Source: Caenorhabditis elegans (taxonomy: Eukaryota; Nematoda; Chromadorea; Rhabditida; Rhabditidae). From it: 64,000 nucleotides of DNA. The stretch covers positions 6,014,001-6,078,000 of the forward strand of contig NC_003283.11 of the NCBI RefSeq assembly GCF_000002985.6, read 5' to 3'. The notes below the pieces were generated by a model. That model made no database searches and had not been told where the DNA came from. It saw only the letters and a program-made list of their open reading frames with translations. The position numbers and the translations under genes were made by a program. Numbering within the stretch: the first letter of the stretch is position 1; the number at the start of each line of letters is the position of its first letter. Positions 1-12,512 of the stretch are shown here, in pieces.

Positions 1-218
1 AATTTTAAATATTTCAGAAAACAGTTTTGGGCCTAGTTCCAAGAATTTAGTAGTTTTTATAATTAACTTTCAAACATTTTTTAACTTATAAATTCACTAT
101 GATTTGCAATATATTTCAGTTTCATTTTGAAAAAAAACCACACTTATAGGTTTTTTTAGACTTCAAAATAGGAAGTTTCAACATTGTATTAAAGATAAAT
201 TTCACGATCTATTTTCAG

Positions 219-1691
219 CAAGTAAATGACTTCAAAAATAGCAACGACAAAAAAATGGCGGAATGCAACAACATCCGAAATAAGCTCAACAGTCTCAAAA
301 ACTATTTGGAAACGCATGATTGTAAACTGAGTCGCGAAGAACGAACACATGAGATAAATCGATTGATAATCCCACCATCAACAGTTCCACCATCACAACC
401 ATATCTTCAACATTCGTTGAGAGTTCATCCACCACGTGCTGACTCTGTACCATATTCTATTCGATCAGGACATTCATCTTCATCGTCTGAACAACACTCA
501 CCAGTTGAGGACTATAAGCCTTCAATTGATCAATTACTTCTTCCTCCAATCTCATGTATTCAAAATATCAAAGATCGAAATATCAATTCTATGCCACCAC
601 CAGCTTTACCGGCAAGCACGAGTGCTGCTGGAATTCATGTTATCACTTCTATCCCGGTTTCGCATGCCAACTCATTACACGGTCGTTCGGAAAACGTTTT
701 CGCAGAACCGGAACGCAAAGTGAGTACATTCATTTTAATTTATTGAATCTTTTACATTACATTTTACTTCAGATTCCAAAAATCGAGTTGGACCAAACAC
801 TGACATCATTGACCATGCCAGACGACGTTGAACGTCCGTCAGCTCTTCCGACGCTTTCCAGAATCGTTGAAAATCAGCCGATCACTACTCCCAGCAGGCC
901 TTTCCGTCTCGGGGGGGAATATCAAAATCAAACACCGCAGAGTACAGGGAATGGACTATTCGGAGGCCCACCAGGTAGTTTATTTAATCGGATTGTAGCC
1001 AATGAATAAAAATTGTATTTTTTACAATATTGCAATTCTTAATCCTAAATCTGAGTCTCATCGCGAGCAAAACTTTTCAGCTACCGTACCCGAGCTCTTC
1101 TAGTTTCTACCAATATTTTCACGTGGTGTCAGTCTGTACCATCACGGGTTGATCTACAAAAAATTCGGGAATTTATTCCCTTAAAAAATGTGACGCCATC
1201 ACGTTCTTAACCATGCGATACTTGAAGTATGCGTCTAAATTCCCGCGATTCTCGGAGATCAAACCGATATAGGACACTCTGACACCACGTGTATTTTGAG
1301 ATATCAATATTGCAATAATCATACAAAAATTGGAATATTTTGAAAAAACTCAACGTTAAATATAAAAAATGTTAAAATTGGAACTACAATTGCGAGTACG
1401 GTAGCTGGAAAGTTGTTGGCGTGCCAAGACCCAGAAATTTGCATAATTTTAATTCAAATGCCGATATTTCTACAATATACGAAAATTTTCTTAAATTTTT
1501 CCAGTTTCATCCCGGGCTAAAAAGTGTTATTTTTATTTCTCAAAATATAATTAACGATTTTCATTCCAGGCCCATTCGACTTGCTTTCCTCCAACACTGG
1601 TCTGACACCTTCTGGTCAGCCAACAATGAACTTCGTTTCAACTCCAACCCCGATTCAACCACATCCGGATGCTGATCTCCGACCACTCTAG
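219..1691 (+). CDS. fos-1: fos-1, 3' exons (FOS-type bZIP transcription factor; 5' end lies outside the window)
   Basis: Three exons can be joined in one frame: 219-719, 773-974 and 1570-1691 (TAG stop). All borders are GT/AG and the phases agree. The first exon opens inside a leucine-zipper-like helix ending NKLNSLKNYLETHDCKL, which resembles the end of the FOS zipper (EKLEFILAAHRPACKI). It is followed by a Ser/Pro-rich low-complexity tail ending PIQPHPDADLRPL. The basic DNA-binding region and the start codon would be upstream of base 1. FOS proteins act in the nucleus as AP-1 dimers with JUN; in C. elegans fos-1 is known for anchor-cell invasion and reproductive functions. If the second exon's donor is not used, translation runs on to a stop at 1007-1009, giving a different short C-terminus. 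The family call rests on the zipper remnant and on the neighbours rpt-2, aps-1 and picc-1. Confidence 0.8.
1120..1291. repeat. Palindromic MITE-like element in the last fos-1 intron
   Basis: The element begins CACGTGGTGTCAG and ends CTGACACCACGTG, so the termini are perfect inverted repeats and the interior is partly self-complementary. It is flanked on both sides by TATTTT (1114-1119 and 1292-1297), which looks like a target-site duplication. A second, outer inverted pair (AGCTACCGTAC near 1080 and GTACGGTAGCT near 1396) nests around it. There is no coding capacity. It looks like one of the short foldback repeats common in worm introns; I do not assign a Repbase name. Confidence 0.75.
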
Positions 1692-2199
1692 ATTCCGATT
1701 CAAATCATTTTCTGTAGCGTGCATTTGTAATTTTCCCCGTCCAGCTCTCATTATTACAAAATTTCATACAATTTCCCGATTTTCTATCCAATTTCCATAT
1801 CTTTAAATTCAGCCAGTTCTCTCTTTTCTCATTATAGTTTCACTTTTAGCTACTGAAATTCCCCCAACTTTCCGTTTCCAATTATTGTGATAAGAAATAC
1901 ATTCAACTGTAACATCATTTTCTTATTCTTCGAAACCATCAACTTCTTCACTGGTAAATCTTCAAGTCGATTTTCTCCATTTTTTTCTTCTTCAGTTTCA
2001 TTAAATTCATGAACTTTCCTTACCAACCATCAATCCCAATGTCACATAAACGAATATTTTTCATCATGAATCATTTACCTCAATCAATCCAGATTTAAAA
2101 TTACATTAAATCGGTTTTTGTGCAACGGGACGTTCAAAAAGGGAATAAAATAAATTGGGAAAGAGAAAATACAAAAAAAATAAATAAAACGGGGCACAT

Positions 2200-3668
<1,469 letters not shown>

Positions 3669-3974
3669 TCTAGAAAATAATGATTTTATATGAAAAATAA
3701 TAAGTCCACGTTTGAAAAAGAAAACAATTGAAAGATATAAAATAAGTAGAACGAAGAATGATTTAAAAAAATACAGCGTTGATGATGACAATGCAAGCGC
3801 GCTCTGGTGAGAACTAAACAACGCGCGGTTTCGTATTTTCGGAGCTTCGTTGTTTTTATTGACGAAGCCACATGTCTGTTTTATTCAGAAAATCTAATTT
3901 TTCAATTGATTTTTAAGTATTTTCAGCGTTTTAAAGTTTGCAAACGATTGTTCATACTCTTGTTTTCAGTAAAC
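3669..3974. promoter_or_regulatory. Divergent promoter between rpt-2 and aps-1
   Basis: This 306-bp gap is the only spacer between two head-to-head housekeeping genes, so it must hold both promoters. Probable spliced-leader acceptors sit at each end: TTTTCTAG just before the rpt-2 ATG (minus strand) and TTTTCAG at 3963-3969 just before the aps-1 ATG. A GC-richer patch (AAGCGCGCTC, ACGCGCGG near 3793-3830) lies in the middle of otherwise AT-rich DNA. No TATA box was identified. Confidence 0.6.
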
Positions 3975-4750
3975 ATGATGCAATACATGCTTCTCTTCAG
4001 TCGCCAGGGCAAACTGCGGCTGCAGAAATGGTACACTGCTTACCCCGACAAGGTAAGTGTATTTCCTATTCATATGTGTAATTTCACACTCAATTTTCAG
4101 CAAAAGAAGAAAATTTGCCGCGAACTCATCACTCAAATTCTGGCGAGAAAACCGAAAATGTGTGCGTTCCTCGAATACAAGGATTTGAAAGTTGTCTACA
4201 AACGGTTCGTATTTTATATTCAAAAGTAACAACTCCCATTTCCTGTCATGCCTTAAAATTGTTCCTTCTGAAAATAACTTACAAGTTTATAATCAAAATT
4301 TCTTGAAAATTATAGTTACACACCTAAATCCGAAGTTATTACGTTTTTTATTCATGAAAAATATTTTGGCGTCAAATTTAGTTGTTTAATAGACATTTTT
4401 GTGATAAATGAAACAAAAACTTAACAATTCGTTCAATTTTTAATCTCAACAATTTCAGATACGCGTCTCTGTATTTCTGCTGCGCCATCGAACAAAACGA
4501 CAACGAGCTCATCACTTTGGAAGTCATTCATCGTTACGTAGAACTCCTCGACAAATATTTTGGAAGTGTTTGTGAGCTGGATATCATCTTCAACTTCGAA
4601 AAAGCTTACTTCATACTCGACGAATTTTTACTGGCTGGTGAAATCCAGGAAACCAGTAAAAAACAAGTTTTGAAGGCGATTGCTGCCCAAGATCTCATTC
4701 AAGAAGAAGAAACTCCACAAGGATTCTTCGAGGATCACGGTTTGGGATAA
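3975..4750 (+). CDS. aps-1: aps-1, AP-1 clathrin adaptor sigma subunit
   Basis: Exons 3975-4052, 4101-4204 and 4459-4750 join in phase to a 157-aa protein, the usual size of AP sigma subunits (about 158). It begins [20 protein letters not shown] and contains the family signature [46 protein letters not shown] (in part). Sigma1 is the small core subunit of the AP-1 complex, which sorts cargo between the trans-Golgi network and endosomes. The first of two adjacent ATGs is used as the start; the TTTTCAG six bases before it is a likely SL1 trans-splice site. The second intron (254 bp) is AT-rich with no other feature. Confidence 0.95.
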
Positions 4751-7700
4751 TGAAGATAATAGTAACATAATTTATTGACTTTGAAAGCTTCCGTAAATAC
4801 CAAATACTTCCACCTTACTTTATTTATCCTGGCTATGTGTCTGGTTGTGATAATATTCATGTGAATAAGAGAAGAAAACATTCATTTTTCAATCTTCCAT
4901 TATGTATTCTTTCTGTTAGGAAACTTCAATGCATGACTTGCATTATTTCTACACTTTTTTCAATTTTTTCTTTAAAGTTTTGAACTTTCTCAGGTTTCGA
5001 AGCGGATGATTATCACAACTCCGAGACGAGGTGAGCTAATGTGAATTTTGCCGAGTTTCCCGCACATGAGTGTAAAACACGAACAGGGGAAAGGTGGATT
5101 CAAGGATAATTCAACGGGGGGTAATATGCGAACGTTGGCAGTGTAACATGTCAGTTCGAACGGAATGAATGTAGGAATGATTGGCACCTCTGCCGGAATT
5201 GTCATTTGTTAGATTACAAAGCACAATGTTCACCTTCTTGTTGGTGTCGAATTTCAAAATATCATTTATCTGAAATTTCGATAAGTATGATTAAACTAGT
5301 CAAAATTGTTTCGATCACTTCCGTTTTCTCAAAGTTTAATCATTTTCGTACAGTAGATGTTTGTGTCCTCTTCATGTTTTCTGCCCAATACTTCTTCCTC
5401 TTCCCATCCACTATACTTTGCATTGTTTTTGGTTTTACATTGAACAAGGGCAGTGAAGGCGGAGACAGCGGGAAATGTTTCCGCGCGGATTCACTCATTC
5501 TCTCAAGTATCCATCAATTTGCTCCAGCACACACTTGTTCTTTCACCTAGTTTTTGAGTCGTAGTTAATTTTTGATCTAAAATCTTGGCAGAAAGCAGAA
5601 GTACGCATCACATTATTTGAATAAGTATTCGCATTTTCAATATTCGCAGTCCATGAGACCCTAGAAATCATAAACAAACCTCGCTATTTTTTTCAGTCTT
5701 GAAAATCAGCCAAAGAGTTGGTTCGAAATAACGCTTCCCAGTTGCTTTTAACTTTAGGAAAGAACGATTTCAAGTAATAACAATAAATGTATATAATTCA
5801 ACGGAACTCCATTTTTCACTTGGTAGATTTAAATTAGCTTTACGTGGTGCATTAAAAATAATCACATGTTGAAAATCGATAATAGTTTTTCCTAATAGCA
5901 ATGTACAAGTAATTGGTTTTTGTGGGTACGCAGAACTAAACCAGGTTTTGTTCTCGCAAGTTGCGACGAAAGTGTGAATGTTGGCACCCTGCCGTGTTCA
6001 CTTCTTGTTTCCCGCCAAACGACTTGCAATTTGAGGTCGTACTCTTACTGGCAAACCTTTATTTTGCAATTGATGACAGAACCAAGCATATTTGCAATTA
6101 CTATAATTCCAGTTCAAAATCGTAACCTTTTTTTTTTAGTTTTTTGGAAGTTTTCACACCTATCAATACTCTAAAAACAGATTAGACACTTAATTTTGCT
6201 ACACAGCTGCCCAGATGGTGCAACCAGTAAAAGGTGCGAACAGACTGAAACAGTCTTCCTATTGCATATACTTCCCGGAAACGTGACGGTGCCCTCATTT
6301 CCTAGTCAGAATACGTCTATTAACCAACGTCAATTATTTATCGTCATATGTGTTCTTCTGCAACGTTATTGTGCACACAATATTGCGCTGAATAAAATAG
6401 ACGTAATCCTCTCTCTATGTATCTATAAGATCAGATTAGTTGTGTGGGAACCTTTATCGAGATACCATCTCTTTTTCTTTCAGTTTTTACACTGTCTTTT
6501 TTTGTCTGTTGTTCCTCATGAAAGTATCGTCTAATCCACCTTTTCCTCTTTCATTCGGGGCATTAACTTCGACACCTAAATCGAACGAGACTATCCATTT
6601 TCATTTACTCAAAGTCAATCCCAATTCTACACAAATGCCTCCCACTTTTGTGGTAAATCGTATCTGACAGTTTTCACAGGAAGCCATTCCACGAAACTGG
6701 TACTGTACCACATAGTCATCTTTAATTTGTGTCACGTAACATGAGGTACAGGTGGTGGCATACCTTCTGTTCTACGTCTATAAATTTGATGCAACGTTCT
6801 TATTAACTACAGATATGCCATTAAATTGGAAAACTAGAAAAAGCATTTAGCTTAACCATTTTACCATGACACCGAAAGTTTGACCGCTTCAAAAATCTCA
6901 CGTCTAGTTTGTTCCGACTAAAGTTTTAGATTCAATACAAATTAGTACGTCTACTTGGTCTCCAATCCTACCTATTATTTTCATTGTCGTATTGGAATAA
7001 GTCGCCAGGTGAAAGTTTCAACTAGCCATGAGTAAATCGTACTATATAATTGTGTGGGCATTCTCTGGCTGTTTCGAAGATTGTCTTTTTTCCTCTTACC
7101 TTGACTGATGAGACTTCAGTAGTTTCTTTTTTACGCTTCATATTTCATTTTTCGAAATGCATATTCATTCCGCCGTTGTTGTTGTGCTCATCATCCATCA
7201 TTCATTCTGCACCTCCACCCGGCTGCGACCGCCATCAACTTCAGCTCCACCCACTTTTGCTCATTTGTCTTCTGTTGCGCTGTGCATCAGTTTTACAATG
7301 CGTTTGTCTGTTGTTCCGTGCGGTTTGAAACAACCTTATGTATGAATACAAATCATGATTCATATCAATGATTTGAAGTCTTGCATTTTCAAATTTTCCA
7401 CTTCCGCCGAAACCTTGTCGTACTTTCTTCTAAATAAGCACCTATCTGCATGCCATTCTGTCCTACTTCTTTCAAATAATCGTTAAGTGCCATTTCGGGT
7501 ACTTTTCGGTACACCGTTTTTCCGACACAATACATGTTGTCCTTTTCACTTGCTGCTTGCTCGATCTTTTGCGCGCTCATCCTCATGACCTTTCCCATTT
7601 CCTCATTTTTTTTCTTCTCTTCTCACTAGTCAGTTAGACTACCAGCTAGGACTATAAATCTCCTAGAAAGGCTGAATACAAAGAAATTGAAAAGAAGGAG

Positions 7701-9478
7701 GCACTCTCTCCTTTTTTCGTTCGTGCAACCCCATTGTTCCGTTTGTTTGTAATGATTTTTTAATGGTTTGGCGACTGTCGATAGGCCGACAGAAGCGAGG
7801 GCAACAGCTGCTGTTTTTTTCTAAATACTTCACGTATTCTAATCTAGGTAGACAACAGAAACTACGTCTATGTTTTTCTTACGATTCAAACTTTCATGAA
7901 TTGTTTTTGTGATAAAAGCTCTGGTTACTGTAGTCAAAACGTATCGATCTACTCGAATGTGTAACTCTCTTTTACCGCATCGTACGCTCTATTTCGCAGT
8001 CTCTTTCCTTGCTCGCTCGATAAAAACTTCATCCTTCGACGCCCAAAAATGGTAATTCATTGTCCGTCGCATTCGCCTTTTCATTGGTTTTTCATGTCCC
8101 ACGTCAAGGTTAAGAAGCCTCGTAGCACTAACATAGCGCTTCTCTTTCACTTCTCCGCCGTGTCAATGTCGGCTGGCCAAAGAATAGTTTTTTTTCAAGT
8201 AATTCGTGAAATCTTTTCACATGTTATGCATTCGGTGCCGACATTTTCTTCATGTGTGCATCACTTATCCTTAATGAACTTATGAACTATTGCGCCGAAG
8301 TCTTTGATCTCTCTTTGATGAAGTGTTGCGCATGTTCTCCCTGTATTCTAGGTGTAAATAGACCGAACTATATGACGCAACTGTGATTGTGACAAACGCC
8401 ACATGCTGTTATGCCAGAATGATAGTGAATTGCTGTTCTAGAATGTTTATTTGTTATTAATCATATCTCTGAACAATTTCTACGAGCCTATCATACGTTT
8501 TAAAAATTAAATGGAAAGTTATGTTCGTACAATTTATATACTATTGGCATACATTCCTCTGGGCAGTTTTCACCTGAAAGATGCTTCACAAAAAATTTTA
8601 CAGCGTTTTTTGTTCTTCACAAAATTGATCTTAAAATTGACAAAATTGATCTCTGTTCACAAAAATTTATAATTAATATTTTTCTTTCATCGTTTTGTCC
8701 TTGAACATCTGAGGCCGCTTTCATTGTTGTAATGATAAAAAACAAACGAATGGCTTGACCACACGCCGATATTATTCATTTGAACTGCAAGTAAGGTTCT
8801 CATCGAACAAAAAATTAACTTATTCTATCCATCTGTTTCTCGGTTTTTCTTTAAGTTTTGACCCCCCCCCCCCCGCTCCCCCATATGCTTTTTCTCCAGA
8901 GCAACAGTGATCCAGATGTGTATCCATCCTTATCCTTTCGAATTTCTTCCCCTCAAAAGATCCTTTTTGACTCTTACTTCTTCTTCCGAGTATTCTTCAA
9001 GTCTTCTCACATTTCTTATGCCTTCAAAAGTGATCAGCAAGGATGCGTTGCATGAGCTGTTGAGTAAACGCATTTCCGGACGGATTATCCGGCGTGTGCC
9101 GCCGCAACCTCGCCGTGTGTGTGAAAAAGCGCATCATAAACGCCGTTTAACTCTTGTGGAGTCATGTGCAAGTGTGTTATTTTATTTATTTCACACATAA
9201 TCCTTCTAGATCATCAACTATTTGCCCTTTGATAAGTCATCATGCCATTCCGCTCCAAGTTTCGTGAAACGATAGGTCGTAGTATCTTCTGCAGATGAAG
9301 TTTTTTTAAAAGTCGTATTAGGATACCTATTCAATGCCCAAAACTACCAAACAGTAATTTCCGGGCTTTGTTTTGAAAGTAAAACGTCTATGCTTACATC
9401 TCCTTTTTCTCTTTTGTTTCCCATATAAAACAACCATTGGCTTTATCATTCTGATAATGATCATGTGTTACAGCCAAC
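4751..9478. other. Intergenic / upstream region of picc-1 with no supported gene
   Basis: This 4.7-kb stretch separates aps-1 from the first recognised picc-1 exon. Open frames here are short, lack splice-consistent neighbours and match nothing I recognise. The sequence is of mixed composition, with patches of moderate GC such as 7200-7330 and 9030-9130. It probably holds the 3' UTR of aps-1 and extended promoter or alternative 5' exons of picc-1, but no exon can be defined by sequence alone. Confidence 0.5.
8862..8874. repeat. 13-bp poly-C (poly-G) tract
   Basis: There is an uninterrupted run of 13 C on the plus strand, followed by further short C runs. The G-rich strand could form a G-quadruplex. 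In C. elegans, monoG tracts are known sites of deletion in dog-1 (FANCJ helicase) mutants. It lies about 600 bp upstream of the picc-1 start. Confidence 0.9.
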
Positions 9479-12133
9479 ATGTCGTCGGAAAGCGGCAGTT
9501 CGGCATCTACAGTCCACTACGCCAAACCAGTACTTCGCCATGTTCCGATGCCCAGCAGCACTACTCCATCTTCAATAGGATCATCGTCGTCTTCATCATC
9601 CTCGTACGCATCGTCAACGAAACAGACACCACGTAAGTTATTCAACCTTAACTCTATAACAATTATTTTAAAAATATTTGCACAATTTTCCAATCAAGGT
9701 GTCTATTTTTTGGAATTTTCGATGTTTTTGAGAGAAAATCAAAAAAAAAAACGAAAAACGGAAGTTTTCGAATTAAAAAATTTAAAAAAAAAGTTCAGAA
9801 TATTAACCATAAAATATGATTTTTTTAAAATCTAATTTTGTTTATATTGATGAGAAAACACACAGAATTTTTTTTTTTCGAAAAAAGAAGAAAATTTGCC
9901 AAAATGTTAAAACAATTTTTAAAAATTCGAAAATTGTTTCGAACTATCGAAAAAACGAAAATTAGATTTTTTTTAAAAGAGTTTTTCGATATTTTGGATT
10001 TTTCGGTGTTTTTGAGAGATAATCAAAAAATCGAAAAACTAAAAAAAAGTTAATTTTTCAAAACAGTTTTAAAAAAAGTTCAGATTTTAAACAAAAATCT
10101 AATTTTGTTTATATTGATGAGAAAAAGCATGATAAAAATTTTAAAAAGGAAAAAAAGTTGTAATAATTTTTGAAAAATCGAAAATTGTTTCGAAATATCG
10201 AAAAAACGAAAATGTTTGATTTTTCGATTTTCAAAAAAGAAAAATTTAGAAAAAAAAATTTCCAGCTCGTTCCCCTGTGATTCGTTATCCTACTGTAGTT
10301 GTTAGCAAGAATTCGATTGCAACACCATCGTCATCTCTGACTCCACAGGGTACACCATCCTACGCTGTACCTGTTTCTAGAAATGTAGGTTACTGTAGGT
10401 TAGTTATAGTTCAGAATTTTAAAATGAATGGTTTCAGCAAATGCAATATTCGGCGTCGAAACTCCAATACGAGCACATGCGCCACAGATGTAAGATGCTT
10501 GACGATGAAAATCAGAAGTTGATGAGAATGCAATCGGACGTTGTGAACGATGCGAACCGAAGAGTTCAGGTTAGTGCCCACTTGACTCTTTTTTTGTTTT
10601 TCTTCATATCAATTTCTATCGCGCATCTTTTATTTGCTCTATGGAAGACCGGTTCACACATTTTGATGACCGGCTCTCAATTTATCAGAGTCTCTGCTTT
10701 ATACTCATAGGAATGTGTTCGTGGATTTTTGAAAATTTTCTGCAATCGGAGAAAAATCTTGTAAGTGATGAACATGTAGGTACTTCTTTGCTAAGTTAGG
10801 TTTTTTAGTTACAAATTTATGCATTATACTTTTCTTTCCAAAAACTCAATTTTAAAATTTTCAGATGCATGTCAATGAAATCCGAATGCTGAAAGAAGAT
10901 AACCGAAAATTAGCGATTAGCAATAAAGAACTCCGTGATTTGTCTTGTTTCCTTGATGACGATCGCCAGAAGACACGAAAATTGGCTCGGGAGTGGCAGA
11001 AATTTGGTCGCTACACAAGCAGTCTCATGAAACAAGAAGTTGATTCGTACCATCAAAAAATGGTGAGCATCGAAGAGAAGCTGTGCACGAAGGAGCGAGA
11101 AGTTGATGAACTTCGTCAATTGTGTATGTATCTTGATGAGCAGAGACAGAGCCTCATGTCCAATGCCGCTGCTAATGTTGATTGTGATAATGAGAGTGAA
11201 GATTTGGGGTGTGGAAGCAGTGAACAAAGTGGCGGTTCGGAAGGTCACAACGATGAAGAAAAGCATCACGAATTCAACAAATGTTTCAATAAACACAAGG
11301 AATCCACACTTCGACGTATCATGGCCACATCGATGTGCTCAGAACCATCAGAAGAAGAGGAGCGAAGAGAAGTTTCGAAAAGAGAACGATCACGACTTTT
11401 GGGATACATTCAATCGTTGGAAAATCGTATCAAACATCTCGAAATGTCTCAAAATCATGTAAGAATTATTAAAATGTGCGAAATATATTTATTAAAATAA
11501 GGTTTAGGAAAGCTTCTGGAACTCTTCATCCAACGTGGGCTCAGATTGTGACGAGAAGACGATCATTGAACGGGGATGGTTAGGCGAAGAAGTGATGAGT
11601 AATAGTGAAGATTGTCATTTGGAACTGAAACCAGTGATGACTACATCCTCGACATCCTCTTCTCATATTTTCGGAAATGATAAATGTCCGATGTTTGATT
11701 CGATGACAAGTAACATGACATCTTCCGGATGCACAACATATGCGAGTTCTGGAACTGATGGGGATAGTGTTTTTGTGATTGGAGATGAAATTGGTGAGTT
11801 CGAGTTGTTGAGGATTCTTTGTTTTATTTTAAAATTTCAGATATTGGCAATCTCGAAGTTCGTACACTGTCGCGAATTGACGAAGAAGCTACATCTGCCA
11901 GTGACACTCTCAAAGAAAGTGCTCGAATGCCTCCGAAAATCGCTCCGCCAATTTGTTCCTCATTAGTACTGACTAATTTTGATAATATGTCCGAAGACTG
12001 TGCTCCGAGACTTATGAGAAGTGCTTCTGAAACCTGCCGTCCCACAACAACCTTGATCTCTTCAACGCAACCCGCCCAAAGAAGTGTTTCCGTCGAAAAG
12101 AATAATAATAATAATGTACACACCCATAATTAA
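9479..12133 (+). CDS. picc-1: picc-1, CCDC85-family coiled-coil protein
   Basis: Six exons join in phase to 525 aa: 9479-9632, 10266-10384, 10438-10569, 10865-11458, 11508-11793 and 11841-12133. Residues 1-90 are Ser/Thr/Pro-rich. The CCDC85 signature lies at about 160-185 (DLSCFLDDDRQKTRKLAREW), continuing as a coiled coil with LRQLCMYLDEQRQSL at about 217-231. A further helical stretch lies at about 290-333, after an acidic/Ser-rich linker. The C-terminal third is low complexity and ends in an Asn run. CCDC85 proteins (DIPA and relatives) are junction-associated scaffolds; worm PICC-1 is known as a partner of the RhoGAP PAC-1 at cell contacts. Intron 1 (9633-10265) is extremely A-rich with repeated GAAAAATC-like words. 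Confidence 0.9.
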
Positions 12134-12512
12134 TCAAAAAACTAATATCCACTCTAGGTGGGAAACATTTACCAGTCACACGAAATTGTATCTCTTTTTT
12201 CTTTTTCCTTTTTTCTTTGTCACATTTTTCCATTTTGATACCAAATAACCATCTAGTCATGTCTTTAGACAATTTCCATCACATACCTTTACACAGTATC
12301 CTGAAAAAACATCAACCAATAAAATTACACAACATTTACAATGATTTATTTCAATTTTTCAAAATGTACAGTCAAACAATCTAGAGACGAGAACATTTGT
12401 AATCAAGATGAGAACGAAGCGGAACCGGTTTACGCATTTTATGCTAAACATCTGGAATGGTATTGGACTGAAAATCTAGCTGAAATTAGTTTTTGTACAG
12501 CAATTAGTACAT

